Source of the DNA: JAQSWP01 sp050185515
GTDB taxonomy: Bacteria > Pseudomonadota > Alphaproteobacteria > Reyranellales > JAQSWP01
NCBI GenBank assembly: GCA_050185515.1
Contig: JBFWZG010000027.1
Span: forward strand, 1 to 30,019
Reading direction: 5' to 3'
DNA length: 30,019 nt
Each line of letters begins with the position of its first letter. Within the stretch, counting starts at the first letter, position 1. Shown in pieces: positions 1 through 7,455 of the stretch. The position numbers and the translations under genes were made by a program. The notes below the pieces were generated by a model. It searched no databases and was not told the origin of the DNA. It saw only the letters and a program-made list of their open reading frames with translations.

Positions 1-716
1 TCGGCGGCTGGACCTTCGAGCCCTGGCGCGGCGTGTTCTATCCCGACGATTTGCCGCACAAGCGCGAGCTGGAATACGCGTCGCGGGCGCTGACCTCTAT
101 CGAGATCAACGGCACCTACTACTCGACCTTCAAGCCCGACAGCTGGCGCAAATGGCGCGACGAAACCCCGGACGGATTCGTTTTCTCGGTCAAGGCGTCG
201 CGCTTCTGCACCAATCGCCGCGTGTTGGCCGAGGCCGGTCCCTCGATTAGAAAATTCATGGAGCAGGGGCTGACCGAGCTCGGCCGGAAGCTGGGGCCGG
301 TCAACTGGCAGTTCATGGCGACCAAGAAGTTCGATCCCGACGATTTCGCCGCCTTTCTCGAATTGCTGCCCAGGAAGCAGGATGGCCTCGTTCTGCGCCA
401 TGCGATCGAGGTGCGCAGCCCGACCTTCGCCACCAGGGCCTTCTACGATCTGGCCAAGAAGCATGGAGTGGCGATCGTGCATGCCCAGGACGAGGAATTT
501 CCCGAGATCGACCAGCCCACGGCCGATTTCACCTATGCGCGGCTGATGGCGACGCAGGAAAGGTTGAAGACCGGCGTCACCGGCAAGGAGCTCGATAGCT
601 TCGCCCGGCAACTGAAGAACTCGGCCAGACGCGGCGACGTCTTCGCCTATTTCATCTCCGGCGCCAAGCTGCGCAACCCGGCCGCCGCGCAGGCGCTGAT
701 CAGGAAGCTCGGCTAG
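1..716 (+). CDS. DUF72 family protein (5' end outside window)
   Basis: The frame is open from the first base, and a Gly-Gly-Trp-Thr segment followed by EPWRGVFYP matches the usual N-terminal signature of DUF72 (YecE-like) proteins. The true start therefore lies upstream and only a few residues are missing. The motif EINGTYY, the DUF72 counterpart of VEINxTFY, lies about 40 residues in, and a conserved-looking RHAIEVRSPTF segment follows near the middle. DUF72 proteins are predicted TIM-barrel proteins of unknown biochemical role, so no function is assigned. A GTG at 33 could be mistaken for the start, but it would cut away the conserved Trp motif. The gene ends at TAG 714-716, about 147 bases before the next gene on the same strand. 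The family call is firm; the function is unknown. Confidence 0.85.
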   Translation, partial: GGWTFEPWRGVFYPDDLPHKRELEYASRALTSIEINGTYYSTFKPDSWRKWRDETPDGFVFSVKASRFCTNRRVLAEAGPSIRKFMEQGLTELGRKLGPVNWQFMATKKFDPDDFAAFLELLPRKQDGLVLRHAIEVRSPTFATRAFYDLAKKHGVAIVHAQDEEFPEIDQPTADFTYARLMATQERLKTGVTGKELDSFARQLKNSARRGDVFAYFISGAKLRNPAAAQALIRKLG

Positions 717-862
717 TTGCGTGCCGTGGGCACGACAACGAGATTGTATTGCGAGATTGCCTTGAAAGAGAAATGGCGCAGGCGCAGAGTGAATGCGCGA
801 GTTGCGCCGTCAGATCGTGATGGCCGTGCCGGTCGGGTCGATCAAGGGTGTTGGGGTGGGGT

Positions 863-1201
863 ATGCGAATTGCGAGACCAGGTCATACGCTGATCGCCAG
901 CGGCCTCTTCGTGCTTGTGCTGACTCAGGCGCTACCCGTGGCTGCGGCGGATGCGCAGCGCGGACAGCAGATCGCCAGGTCATGGTGCACGTCCTGTCAC
1001 GTCATCGATGCTTCGGGGACCGGGACGAAGATCGACACCGCCCCGAGTTTCCCGTCGATCGCCGCCGACCCCGGGAGGTCGGACGAACGACGCCTTGCCG
1101 CCTGGCTGTCGACCTCGCACCCGACCATGCCCGATTTCAGCATGACGCGGGACGAGATAGCGGACCTCGTCGCCTGTATCCGCACGCTTGCGCCGCGTTG
1201 A
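863..1201 (+). CDS. small secreted c-type cytochrome
   Basis: This 112-residue protein begins with a typical Sec signal peptide: basic n-region (RIARPGH), hydrophobic core at residues 10-25 and a likely Ala-Ala-Ala cleavage site near 27-29. The mature part has one haem-binding motif, Cys42-Thr-Ser-Cys45-His46. Met89, in the segment HPTMPDF, is the probable sixth haem-iron ligand. A C-terminal helix (residues 97-109) of the LxxxIxTL type closes the fold. It is therefore a class I, single-haem periplasmic electron carrier; its partner is unknown. The ATG at 863 is preferred over a GTG at 848 because it gives a normal signal peptide and lies a few bases after a G-rich stretch. Neighbouring genes give no clue to the respiratory pathway. 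Confidence 0.85.
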   Translation: MRIARPGHTLIASGLFVLVLTQALPVAAADAQRGQQIARSWCTSCHVIDASGTGTKIDTAPSFPSIAADPGRSDERRLAAWLSTSHPTMPDFSMTRDEIADLVACIRTLAPR

Positions 1202-1252
1202 TCGCCGCGCGAGGCCGGTTCAGCCGCCGCGCGGACGTGAGCAGGGCGGGTT

Positions 1253-1855
1253 TCAGGATTCGTGGCCGCCGTCGGCGCCGCGGTTGAGATTGTCGCGCGC
1301 CTGGGCTTCGAACCGTTCGCGAAACAGCGGTGTGGCGAAGAGATGCGGCCGCTGCAACATTGAGCGGTAGAAACCGCCGCGCGCCGCCCAGAATTTTTCT
1401 GGCGAGGCGTGCAGGACGCGGAACTCGCGCTCGATGGCGCGCGCGTGGCGGTCGAACGCCGGCCATGGCGCGCCCAGACGATAGAGATCGAGATCGACCA
1501 CGCGCGCCGCCTCGGCCGTGGGTACTTCGACATGCATGGTCTCGATGATGATGCGCTCGGCAGTGTCGAGGATGTCGGAATCGGTGGCGGCGAAGAAATC
1601 CGGTCCGTTCGCCGCCGTCGCGCGCATCAGCCGCGCCGACAGCCTCTCGTTCACGCCCTTGTCGGCGCCGGGCACGTAGACCGCATCGTGCCACAGCACG
1701 GCAAGCTGCTCCGCTGGCGACAGGTCGAGCGACAGGGCGCGAGCCAGCGCCATCATCTCCTGCACATGAGCGGCGTCGTGATAGAAGCGATGCGGCTGGC
1801 GGTAATGCGCCAGCGCCAGTTCGACGGTCGCGGCGTGGTCGAACGGCCCGCCCAT
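1253..1855 (-). CDS. HD-superfamily metal-dependent hydrolase (COG4339-like)
   Basis: This 200-residue protein has spaced His/Asp residues of a compact HD fold: His26 and His30 in RFYHDAAH, then His56-Asp57 in LWHDAVY, followed by a DKGVNERLSA helix. This pattern fits the predicted HD phosphohydrolases often annotated as NMDA-receptor-subunit-like, a misleading name. Substrate is unknown; HD enzymes typically cleave phosphoesters of nucleotides or related compounds. Its ATG (1855-1853) overlaps by one base the TGA of the upstream uracil-DNA glycosylase gene (TGATG), so translation is probably coupled. It is the last gene of a three-gene minus-strand set and converges on the cytochrome gene with a gap of about 50 bases. 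Family assignment is good; function is inferred only from fold. Confidence 0.8.
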   Translation of the reverse strand: MGGPFDHAATVELALAHYRQPHRFYHDAAHVQEMMALARALSLDLSPAEQLAVLWHDAVYVPGADKGVNERLSARLMRATAANGPDFFAATDSDILDTAERIIIETMHVEVPTAEAARVVDLDLYRLGAPWPAFDRHARAIEREFRVLHASPEKFWAARGGFYRSMLQRPHLFATPLFRERFEAQARDNLNRGADGGHES

Positions 1856-2514
1856 CAGCGCAGCGCCGGCATCAGCGCCTCGAACACCGTCTCGAACATT
1901 TCCGTCGTAAGCCGTCGGGTGTTGGTGTTGTAGCGCGAGCAGTGATAGCTGTCGGCCAGAAGCACGCCCGACGGCAGGCGGTGCTGGCGGCCGTGGATGA
2001 AGGGATAGGCGCCGGCCGGCTTCACGTTCAGCGCCCGCAGGATCTGGTCGTGAGCGCCCTTGCCCAGCGCCAGTATCGCCTTCAGCCGCTTCATGGCGGC
2101 GATCTCGGCGATCAGGAACGGCCGGCAGTGGACGAATTCCGACGGCTCGGGCTTGTTCTGCGGCGGCACGCAGCGCACGGCATTGGTGATGCGCGCGCCG
2201 GTCAGGGTCAGCCCGTCGTCCGGGCTCTGCCGGTAGGTCCCTTTGGCGAGGCCGAATTTTAGCAGGGTGGCGTAGAGCAGGTCGCCGGCATAGTCGCCGG
2301 TGAACGGACGCGCCGTGCGGTTGGCGCCGCGCAGCCCCGGCGCCAGGCCGACGATCAGCAGGCTCGCGTCCAGCTCGCCGAACGGCGGCACCGGCGCGTT
2401 GTGCCAGTCGGGAAATTTCGCCCGGTTGTCGTGGCGGAAGGCGACCAGACGGGGGCAGAGCGGGCAGTCGCGGTCGGGCAGCGGCGGAACCGCTGCATCC
2501 GCCATCGCCGGCAT
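1855..2514 (-). CDS. family 5 uracil-DNA glycosylase (UdgB type)
   Basis: The protein excises uracil, and in this family other deaminated bases, from DNA as the first step of base excision repair. The motif GLAPGLRGANRT followed by RPFTGD is the family 4/5 active-site loop. Four cysteines are placed to hold a [4Fe-4S] cluster: Cys17 and Cys20 (CPLC), one in AVRCVPP and one in VHCRP. The C-terminal motif is DSYHCSRYNTNTRRLT; family 4 enzymes and most family 5 enzymes have HPS before the Asn, so the Cys in HCS is a variant. Length (about 219 residues) is normal. Start choice is uncertain among GTG 2520, ATG 2514 and ATG 2505, because no clear Shine-Dalgarno sequence is seen. The gene begins about 12 bases after the NYN gene and overlaps the HD gene. 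Confidence 0.88.
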   Translation of the reverse strand: MPAMADAAVPPLPDRDCPLCPRLVAFRHDNRAKFPDWHNAPVPPFGELDASLLIVGLAPGLRGANRTARPFTGDYAGDLLYATLLKFGLAKGTYRQSPDDGLTLTGARITNAVRCVPPQNKPEPSEFVHCRPFLIAEIAAMKRLKAILALGKGAHDQILRALNVKPAGAYPFIHGRQHRLPSGVLLADSYHCSRYNTNTRRLTTEMFETVFEALMPALR

Positions 2515-2526
2515 CGCCACGATGGA

Positions 2527-3144
2527 TTACGCCCGACGCACCACGCCGTCGTCGTCCATGTCCTCGTCGGCATCGGGCTGGCGATTGCTCAGCGGCCGCG
2601 CCGGCCGTTCGCCCTGGCGCGCGATCATCGGCGCCAGATCGGCCAGTTCGACGAAATTGTCGGCCTGCCGCCGCAACTCGTCGGCCACCATCGGCGGCGA
2701 GGACTTGATGGTGCTGACCACCGTCGCCCGCAGCCCGCGCCGCTGCACCGCTTCGATCAGGCGGCGGAAATCGCCGTCGCCGGAGAACAGCACGACGTGG
2801 TCGAGCACGGGGGTCATTTCGAGCATGTCGATCGCCAGCTCGATATCCATGTTGCCCTTCACCTTGCGCCGTCCGGTCGCGTCGGTGAATTCCTTGATCG
2901 GCTTGGTGACGATGGAAAACCCATTGTAATCAAGCCAGTCGACCAACGGCCTGATGGGAGAATATTCCTGGTCCTCGATCAGCGCGGTGTAGTAGTAGGC
3001 GCGGACGAGGCGGCCCTGGGAGCGGAACTGGCCGAGCAGGCGGCGGTAGTCGATGTCGAATCCGAGCGAGCGGGCGGCCGAATAGAGATTGGCGCCGTCG
3101 ATGAAAAGTCCAATCCTTTCATCGGGGTAGAAAAGGTCTTTCAT
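2527..3144 (-). CDS. NYN domain (LabA/DUF88, PIN-like) protein
   Basis: This 205-residue protein has the acidic pattern of a NYN domain: Asp16 and Asn19 in FIDGANLY, Asp100 in KGNMDIELAIDML, and Asp123/Asp125 in LFSGDGDF. These residues form a metal site resembling that of PIN-type RNases, so the protein is probably a ribonuclease or RNA-processing factor. Such proteins are often annotated LabA-like. The C-terminal tail after residue 170 is charged and probably disordered. The start at 3144 is chosen because an AGAAGGA ribosome-binding sequence lies 6-7 bases upstream and the residues before it look like non-coding translation. It heads the minus-strand set NYN-UDG-HD and is divergent from folK, with 113 bases between them. 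Confidence 0.88.
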   Translation of the reverse strand: MKDLFYPDERIGLFIDGANLYSAARSLGFDIDYRRLLGQFRSQGRLVRAYYYTALIEDQEYSPIRPLVDWLDYNGFSIVTKPIKEFTDATGRRKVKGNMDIELAIDMLEMTPVLDHVVLFSGDGDFRRLIEAVQRRGLRATVVSTIKSSPPMVADELRRQADNFVELADLAPMIARQGERPARPLSNRQPDADEDMDDDGVVRRA

Positions 3145-3257
3145 GTCGTGTCCTTCTGTCTGCAGCCCGCGCGCGACGCGCCTGGCCACCGGCAATATCT
3201 GGCGAACAGAACCACGGGTGCCGGCCCCAAGTCCAGCCCGCACCGGGCAGGGATGCC

Positions 3258-3944
3258 ATGCAAAACGCCGATAAACCAGTCGAATCGACTGAAAATAGGC
3301 GATTTCTCGTCGCACTGGGTTCTAACCTGACATCCGGTTATGGACCGCCGCTGCAGACGCTGATCGCCGCGCTGGAAAAAATGGAAGCGAGAAATATCAA
3401 GGTGTTGGCCCGCTCGCCGTGGTTCGAGACCGAGCCGGTGCCGAAAAGCGACCAGAACTGGTTCGTCAACGCCGCGATCTGCGTATCGACATCAGAAACG
3501 CCTCGCAGTCTTCTGAAAATATTGCATGAAATAGAAATTGAATTTGGCCGGGTCCGCTCGGTCCCTAACGCCGCCCGGCCGCTCGACCTCGATCTTCTGG
3601 CGATTCTGAATTGTGGCAAGACCCCCTCGCCGGGGTCGACTCACCCCCTAGTCGAGGCCCGTTCGCCCCCGACCGACCCTCTCCCGGTGCCAGAAGACGC
3701 GGTATCTCAAAACCGTGACGCCGTCGTGGGTCCTGCCGTCGACCTGTCGGGCTACTCGCTGATCCTGCCGCACCCGAGATTAAACGAACGTGCGTTCGTT
3801 TTGCGGCCGCTGCTGGCCATCGCGCCGGACTGGCAGCATCCGGTGGACGGGCGAACGCCGGCGCAGATGCTGGCGGCGCTGCCGCCGGGCGGCGCCATCC
3901 GCTTGCTGCGGGGCGGCAGCAATGCGCCGGGTGCGACGCCATAA
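3258..3944 (+). CDS. folK: 2-amino-4-hydroxy-6-hydroxymethyldihydropteridine diphosphokinase
   Basis: FolK transfers pyrophosphate from ATP to hydroxymethyldihydropterin in folate synthesis. Visible family motifs are FLVALGSNL near the N-terminus, ETEPV, NWFVNAA, the helix ILHEIEIEFGR, RPLDLDLL and LPHPRLNERAFVLRPL. At 228 residues it is longer than the usual 160-180. About 45 extra residues rich in Pro, Ser and Asp lie between RPLDLDLL and LILPHPR, where most homologues have a short loop. Many codons (for example ATA, TTA, AAT, TTG) are unlike those of the GC-rich neighbours, most clearly around 3480-3560 and 3781-3801. The catalytic motifs are intact, so the enzyme is probably active. The ATG follows a weak GGGA ribosome-binding sequence. 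It stands just upstream of rpoZ, a common alphaproteobacterial neighbourhood. Confidence 0.92.
   Translation: MQNADKPVESTENRRFLVALGSNLTSGYGPPLQTLIAALEKMEARNIKVLARSPWFETEPVPKSDQNWFVNAAICVSTSETPRSLLKILHEIEIEFGRVRSVPNAARPLDLDLLAILNCGKTPSPGSTHPLVEARSPPTDPLPVPEDAVSQNRDAVVGPAVDLSGYSLILPHPRLNERAFVLRPLLAIAPDWQHPVDGRTPAQMLAALPPGGAIRLLRGGSNAPGATP
3782..3801. repeat. perfect inverted repeat inside folK
   Basis: AAACGAAC at 3782-3789 is the exact reverse complement of GTTCGTTT at 3794-3801, with a 4-base centre (GTGC); the symmetry extends to 9 paired bases if the centre is counted as TG. It lies in the codons for Asn-Glu-Arg-Ala-Phe-Val of the FolK motif, using AAC, CGT, GTT and TTG codons that are rare nearby. 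It could be a TetR-type operator or an RNA hairpin followed by a short T run. Function is not known; the symmetry itself is directly visible. Confidence 0.6.
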
Positions 3945-3957
3945 CCGGGCAATATCG

Positions 3958-3985
3958 TTGCGTTTGGCGCGGCGGCGCCTATATT
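3958..3985 (+). promoter_or_regulatory. putative sigma-70 promoter of rpoZ
   Basis: TTGCGT at 3958-3963 and TATATT at 3980-3985 are separated by 16 bases, matching the -35/-10 pattern of the housekeeping sigma factor. Transcription would begin near 3992, leaving a leader of about 40 bases before the rpoZ ATG at 4031. It lies in the only gap (86 bases) between folK and the long rpoZ-rel-pdxJ-acpS run. Confidence 0.5.
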
Positions 3986-4030
3986 CTGGGCGTTCAGGAA
4001 TGATCCTAAGTCTCTGGTCAAGGTGAAGAA

Positions 4031-4399
4031 ATGGCTCGTGTAACGGTCGAAGACTGCGTCCAGCAGATCCCCAACCGGTTCGATCTGGTGATGACCGCCG
4101 CGCAGCGTGCGCGCGACATCTCGGCCGGCGCCCAGCTGACGATCGATCGCGATCGCGACAAGAATCCCGTCGTGGCGCTGCGCGAGATCGCCGAGCAGAC
4201 GGTGTCGACGGAAGTCCTCAACGATTCGCTGATCAAGAGCATGCAGAAGCATGCCGAGGTCGACGAACCGGACGAGGGCCAGGAATTGCTGGAACTCGAG
4301 CAGCAGCTCGCGGCGACCCTGGCGGCGCAGCCGCCGGAGCCGGAGAAGGAGACGCTCGAGATCGACGACGAGGCCGCCGGCAGCGGCGAGCAGATCTAG
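4031..4399 (+). CDS. rpoZ: DNA-directed RNA polymerase omega subunit
   Basis: Omega helps fold and assemble the beta' subunit and is linked to the (p)ppGpp response. The N-terminal part carries the family signature: MARVTVEDC, then IPNRFDLVMTAAQRAR, the NPVVALREIA segment and a helix ending in LIKSMQKH. The 122-residue protein has the acidic, glutamate-rich C-terminal tail (from about residue 75) usual in alphaproteobacteria and absent from shorter enterobacterial forms. AAGGTGAAG lies just before the ATG and serves as the ribosome-binding site. It lies about 130 bases upstream of rel, as in many related genomes, placing omega beside the enzyme that makes the alarmone it helps polymerase sense. 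Confidence 0.96.
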   Translation: MARVTVEDCVQQIPNRFDLVMTAAQRARDISAGAQLTIDRDRDKNPVVALREIAEQTVSTEVLNDSLIKSMQKHAEVDEPDEGQELLELEQQLAATLAAQPPEPEKETLEIDDEAAGSGEQI

Positions 4400-4531
4400 G
4401 CATCGTAACGCGGCGGCCGCGTGCGGCGGCCGCCGGCAGAGTGCGTTCCCACTTTCCCGGCCGACCGAGCCGCCGCTGCCGCAAGCCGAGAGGCGACGCA
4501 GGCAACGCGCAGAAGGAAGGTTGAGCGGGAC

Positions 4532-6685
4532 ATGATCCGCCAGTTCGAACTGGTAGAACGCGTCAAGGCCTACGATCCCAACGCGGACGAGGACACGCTC
4601 AACCGCGCCTACGTCTACACGATGAAAGTCCACGGCGCGCAGACCCGCGCCTCGGGCGATCCGTACTTCTCGCACCCGATCGAGGTCGCGGGCATCCTCA
4701 CCGACATGAAGCTCGACAGCGCCTCGATCGTGACGGCGCTGCTGCACGACACGGTCGAGGATACCGTGGCGACGCTCGACGACATCAGCCGGCTGTTCGG
4801 CGGCGAGATCGCCCGCCTGGTCGACGGCGTCACCAAGCTGTCGCGGCTGGAGCTGCAGTCGGACCGCACCAAGCAGGCGGAGAATTTCCGCAAGCTGCTG
4901 CTGGCGATGTCGGAGGACATCCGCGTGCTGCTGGTCAAGCTGGCCGACCGGCTGCACAACATGCGCACCTTGCGCTTCATCAAGGACCCGGAGAAGCGCA
5001 AGCGCATCGCGCGCGAGACGATGGAGATCTACGCCCCGCTGGCGGCACGCATCGGCATGCAGCAGCTCAAGGACGAGATGGAGGATCTGGCCTTCGCGGA
5101 ACTCAATCCCGAGGCCCACGAATCGCTGACCCGCCGCCTCGAGTTCCTGCGCGAGGAAGGGCACGCGGCGATCCCGGCGATCATCGAGGATCTGCGCAAG
5201 ACGCTGGCCGACCAGTGGGTCAAGGCGGAGATCGAGGGGCGAGAGAAATCGCCCCATTCGATCTGGCGCAAGATGGAGACCAAGCACGTCTCGCTCGAGC
5301 AGCTCTCCGACATCGTCGCCTTCCGCATCATCGTCGACACGACGCCCGAATGCTACCAGGCGCTGGGCGTCATCCACGGCGCCTTCCGCGTCGTGCCCGG
5401 ACGCTTCAAGGACTACATCTCCAATCCCAAGCCGAACGGCTACAAGGCGCTGCACACGACGGTGTTCGGCGTCGGCCAGCAGCGGCTGGAGATCCAGATC
5501 CGCACCCGCGAGATGCACGATTTCGCCGAGCGCGGCGTGGCGGCGCACTGGTCGTACAAGCAGGGCGTGGCGACCGACGGCAAGCAATATCGCTGGCTGC
5601 GCGAACTGCTCGACATTCTCGAGAACGCCTCGACGCCGGAGGAATTCCTCGAGCACACCAAGCTCGAGATGTTCCAGGACCAGGTGTTCTGCTTCTCGCC
5701 CAAGGGCGACCTGATCAACCTGCCGCGGCGGGCGACGCCGGTCGATTTCGCCTATGCGGTGCACAGCGAGGTCGGCGACACCTGCATCGGCGCCCGCGTC
5801 AACGGCCGCATGGTGCCGCTGCGCACCGAGCTGCAGAACGGCGACCAGGTCGAGATCATCACCTCGAAGGCAAACGCGCCGTCGCCGACCTGGGAGCGCT
5901 TCGTCGTCACCGGCAAGGCGCGGGCGGCCATTCGCCGCTACCTGCGCACCCGCCAGCGCGAGCAGTATCTTCAGCTCGGCCGTTCGATGCTGCAGCGCGC
6001 CTTCAAGGAGGCTGGCTACGAACTGACCGACAAGGGGCTGGAGAACGCAGCGCCGGTGCTGAAGCAGTCGAGCGCCGACGATCTCGTCGCCGCGGTGGGC
6101 GCGGGGCTGGTGTCGGACCGCGAGGTGCTGGTCGCGGTCTATCCCGGCATCAAGGAGGAAAAGAAGAAGCCGCTGGCCCGCCTGTTCGGCAAGAGCAAGG
6201 CCAAGCCCAACGGCGAGGACAGGAGCGGCCGCGCCACGGTCGGCATCCAGGGGCTGATCCCCGGCATGGCGGTGCATTTCGCGCGCTGCTGCCACCCGCT
6301 GCCGGGCGACCGCATCGTCGGCATCGTGACCACCGGCAAGGGCGTCACCATCCACACCATCGACTGCGACACGCTGGAAAGCTTCGCGCAGATGCCGGAG
6401 CGCTGGGTCGACGTCAGCTGGGAGGCCGGCGTCGACGGCGGCGAGCGCCATGTCGGTCGGCTGCGCCTGACGCTGGTCAACGAGCCCGGCAGCCTGTCAA
6501 GCGTCGCCAGCGTCATCGCCAAGGATCACGGGAATATCAGCAATCTGAAAATCGTCAGCCGCGGTGAGGACTATTTCGACATGCTGATCGACGTCGAGGT
6601 GGCGGACGTCAAGCATCTCAGCCACATCATCGCCGCGTTGCGCGCCAACAAGGCGATCAACGCGGTCGAGCGCACGCGGAGCTGA
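4532..6685 (+). CDS. rel: bifunctional (p)ppGpp synthetase/hydrolase
   Basis: This 717-residue RelA/SpoT homologue makes and degrades the stringent-response alarmone. Order of domains: HD hydrolase (about 25-180) with intact His72-Asp73 in LLHDTVEDT; synthetase (about 235-365) with GREKSPHSIWRKM and PNGYKALHTTVFG; TGS (about 383-445); a zinc-finger-like region with Cys586-Cys587 in HFARCCHPLPGDRI; and a C-terminal ACT domain (about 640-717). Arg291-Phe-Lys-Asp294 is the RXKD motif of bifunctional enzymes, in place of the EXDD of synthetase-only RelA, so both activities are expected. The ATG at 4532 is preferred to upstream alternatives because an AAGGAAGG sequence (4513-4520) precedes it and homologues begin here. 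The symbol may also be given as spoT or rsh. Confidence 0.95.
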   Translation: MIRQFELVERVKAYDPNADEDTLNRAYVYTMKVHGAQTRASGDPYFSHPIEVAGILTDMKLDSASIVTALLHDTVEDTVATLDDISRLFGGEIARLVDGVTKLSRLELQSDRTKQAENFRKLLLAMSEDIRVLLVKLADRLHNMRTLRFIKDPEKRKRIARETMEIYAPLAARIGMQQLKDEMEDLAFAELNPEAHESLTRRLEFLREEGHAAIPAIIEDLRKTLADQWVKAEIEGREKSPHSIWRKMETKHVSLEQLSDIVAFRIIVDTTPECYQALGVIHGAFRVVPGRFKDYISNPKPNGYKALHTTVFGVGQQRLEIQIRTREMHDFAERGVAAHWSYKQGVATDGKQYRWLRELLDILENASTPEEFLEHTKLEMFQDQVFCFSPKGDLINLPRRATPVDFAYAVHSEVGDTCIGARVNGRMVPLRTELQNGDQVEIITSKANAPSPTWERFVVTGKARAAIRRYLRTRQREQYLQLGRSMLQRAFKEAGYELTDKGLENAAPVLKQSSADDLVAAVGAGLVSDREVLVAVYPGIKEEKKKPLARLFGKSKAKPNGEDRSGRATVGIQGLIPGMAVHFARCCHPLPGDRIVGIVTTGKGVTIHTIDCDTLESFAQMPERWVDVSWEAGVDGGERHVGRLRLTLVNEPGSLSSVASVIAKDHGNISNLKIVSRGEDYFDMLIDVEVADVKHLSHIIAALRANKAINAVERTRS

Positions 6686-6696
6686 GGAGAGGGAGC

Positions 6697-7455
6697 ATGG
6701 GCGGCAGATTGCGGCTTGGAGTGAACATCGACCACGTCGCCACCATCCGCAACGCGCGCGGCGGGCTGCATCCCGATCCGGTGCGGGCGGCGCGGCTGGC
6801 GGCCGAGGCGGGCGCCGACGGCATCACCGCCCATCTGCGGGAGGACCGGCGGCACATCTCCGATTTCGACATCGAGCGGCTGAGCCGGGAGATCGACCTG
6901 CCGCTGAATTTCGAGATGGCGGCGACCGACGAGATGCTGCAGATCGCGCTGCGCGCCAGGCCGCATGCCGCCTGCATCGTGCCGGAGAAGCGCGAGGAGC
7001 GCACCACGGAGGGCGGGCTCGACGCCATCGGCGGTCACGACCATCTGGCGCCGATGATCGCCAGGCTGAGCGAGGCCGGCATCCGCGTGTCGCTGTTCAT
7101 CGAGGCCGATCCGCGCCAGCTCGACGCGGCGAAGAGGCTCGGCGCGCCGGTGATCGAGATCCATACCGGCGCCTATTGCGAGGCGCAGGGCGAGGAGCGG
7201 GCGCGGCATCTCGAACGCATCGTCGCGGCGGCGCAGCATGCGCAGGCGCTGGGGCTGGAATGCCATGCCGGGCACGGGCTGACCTACGACACGGTCGGGC
7301 CGGTGGCGGCGATCCCCTCGATCATGGAACTGAACATCGGCCATTTCCTGGTCGGCGAGGCGATCTTCGTCGGGCTGCACGAATCGATCCGACGCATGCG
7401 CCAGGCGATGGATGCGGCGCGCGGGCTCGAAGCGGGGAAGGCGGAGGCGCGGTGA
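6697..7455 (+). CDS. pdxJ: pyridoxine 5'-phosphate synthase
   Basis: PdxJ condenses 1-deoxyxylulose 5-phosphate with 3-amino-2-oxopropyl phosphate to form pyridoxine 5'-phosphate, the last ring-forming step of the DXP-dependent vitamin B6 route. The 252-residue protein shows the family motifs LGVNIDHVATIRNARGG near the start, ITAHLREDRRHI, LNFEMAAT, VPEKREERTTEGG, EIHTGAYC and CHAGHGLTYDTV, covering the TIM-barrel phosphate and catalytic loops. It begins 11 bases after rel, with GAGGAGAGGGAGC as ribosome-binding site. Its TGA overlaps the GTG start of acpS by four bases. This pdxJ-acpS pairing is widespread in proteobacteria. Confidence 0.97.
   Translation: MGGRLRLGVNIDHVATIRNARGGLHPDPVRAARLAAEAGADGITAHLREDRRHISDFDIERLSREIDLPLNFEMAATDEMLQIALRARPHAACIVPEKREERTTEGGLDAIGGHDHLAPMIARLSEAGIRVSLFIEADPRQLDAAKRLGAPVIEIHTGAYCEAQGEERARHLERIVAAAQHAQALGLECHAGHGLTYDTVGPVAAIPSIMELNIGHFLVGEAIFVGLHESIRRMRQAMDAARGLEAGKAEAR

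Noticed and set aside
720..734. CGTGCC-GTG-GGCACG hairpin after the DUF72 gene as a terminator
   Set aside because: The stem is perfect but only six pairs, and no T run follows, so it is not supported as an intrinsic terminator.
3752..6451. Minus-strand open frame of about 900 codons opposite rpoZ and rel
   Set aside because: It is antisense to two clearly conserved genes, is rich in His, Arg, Leu, Ala and Val as expected of a GC-rich shadow frame, and shows no domain.
5215..6567. Second plus-strand frame inside rel
   Set aside because: Arg/Gly/His-rich shadow of the rel reading frame with no family resemblance.
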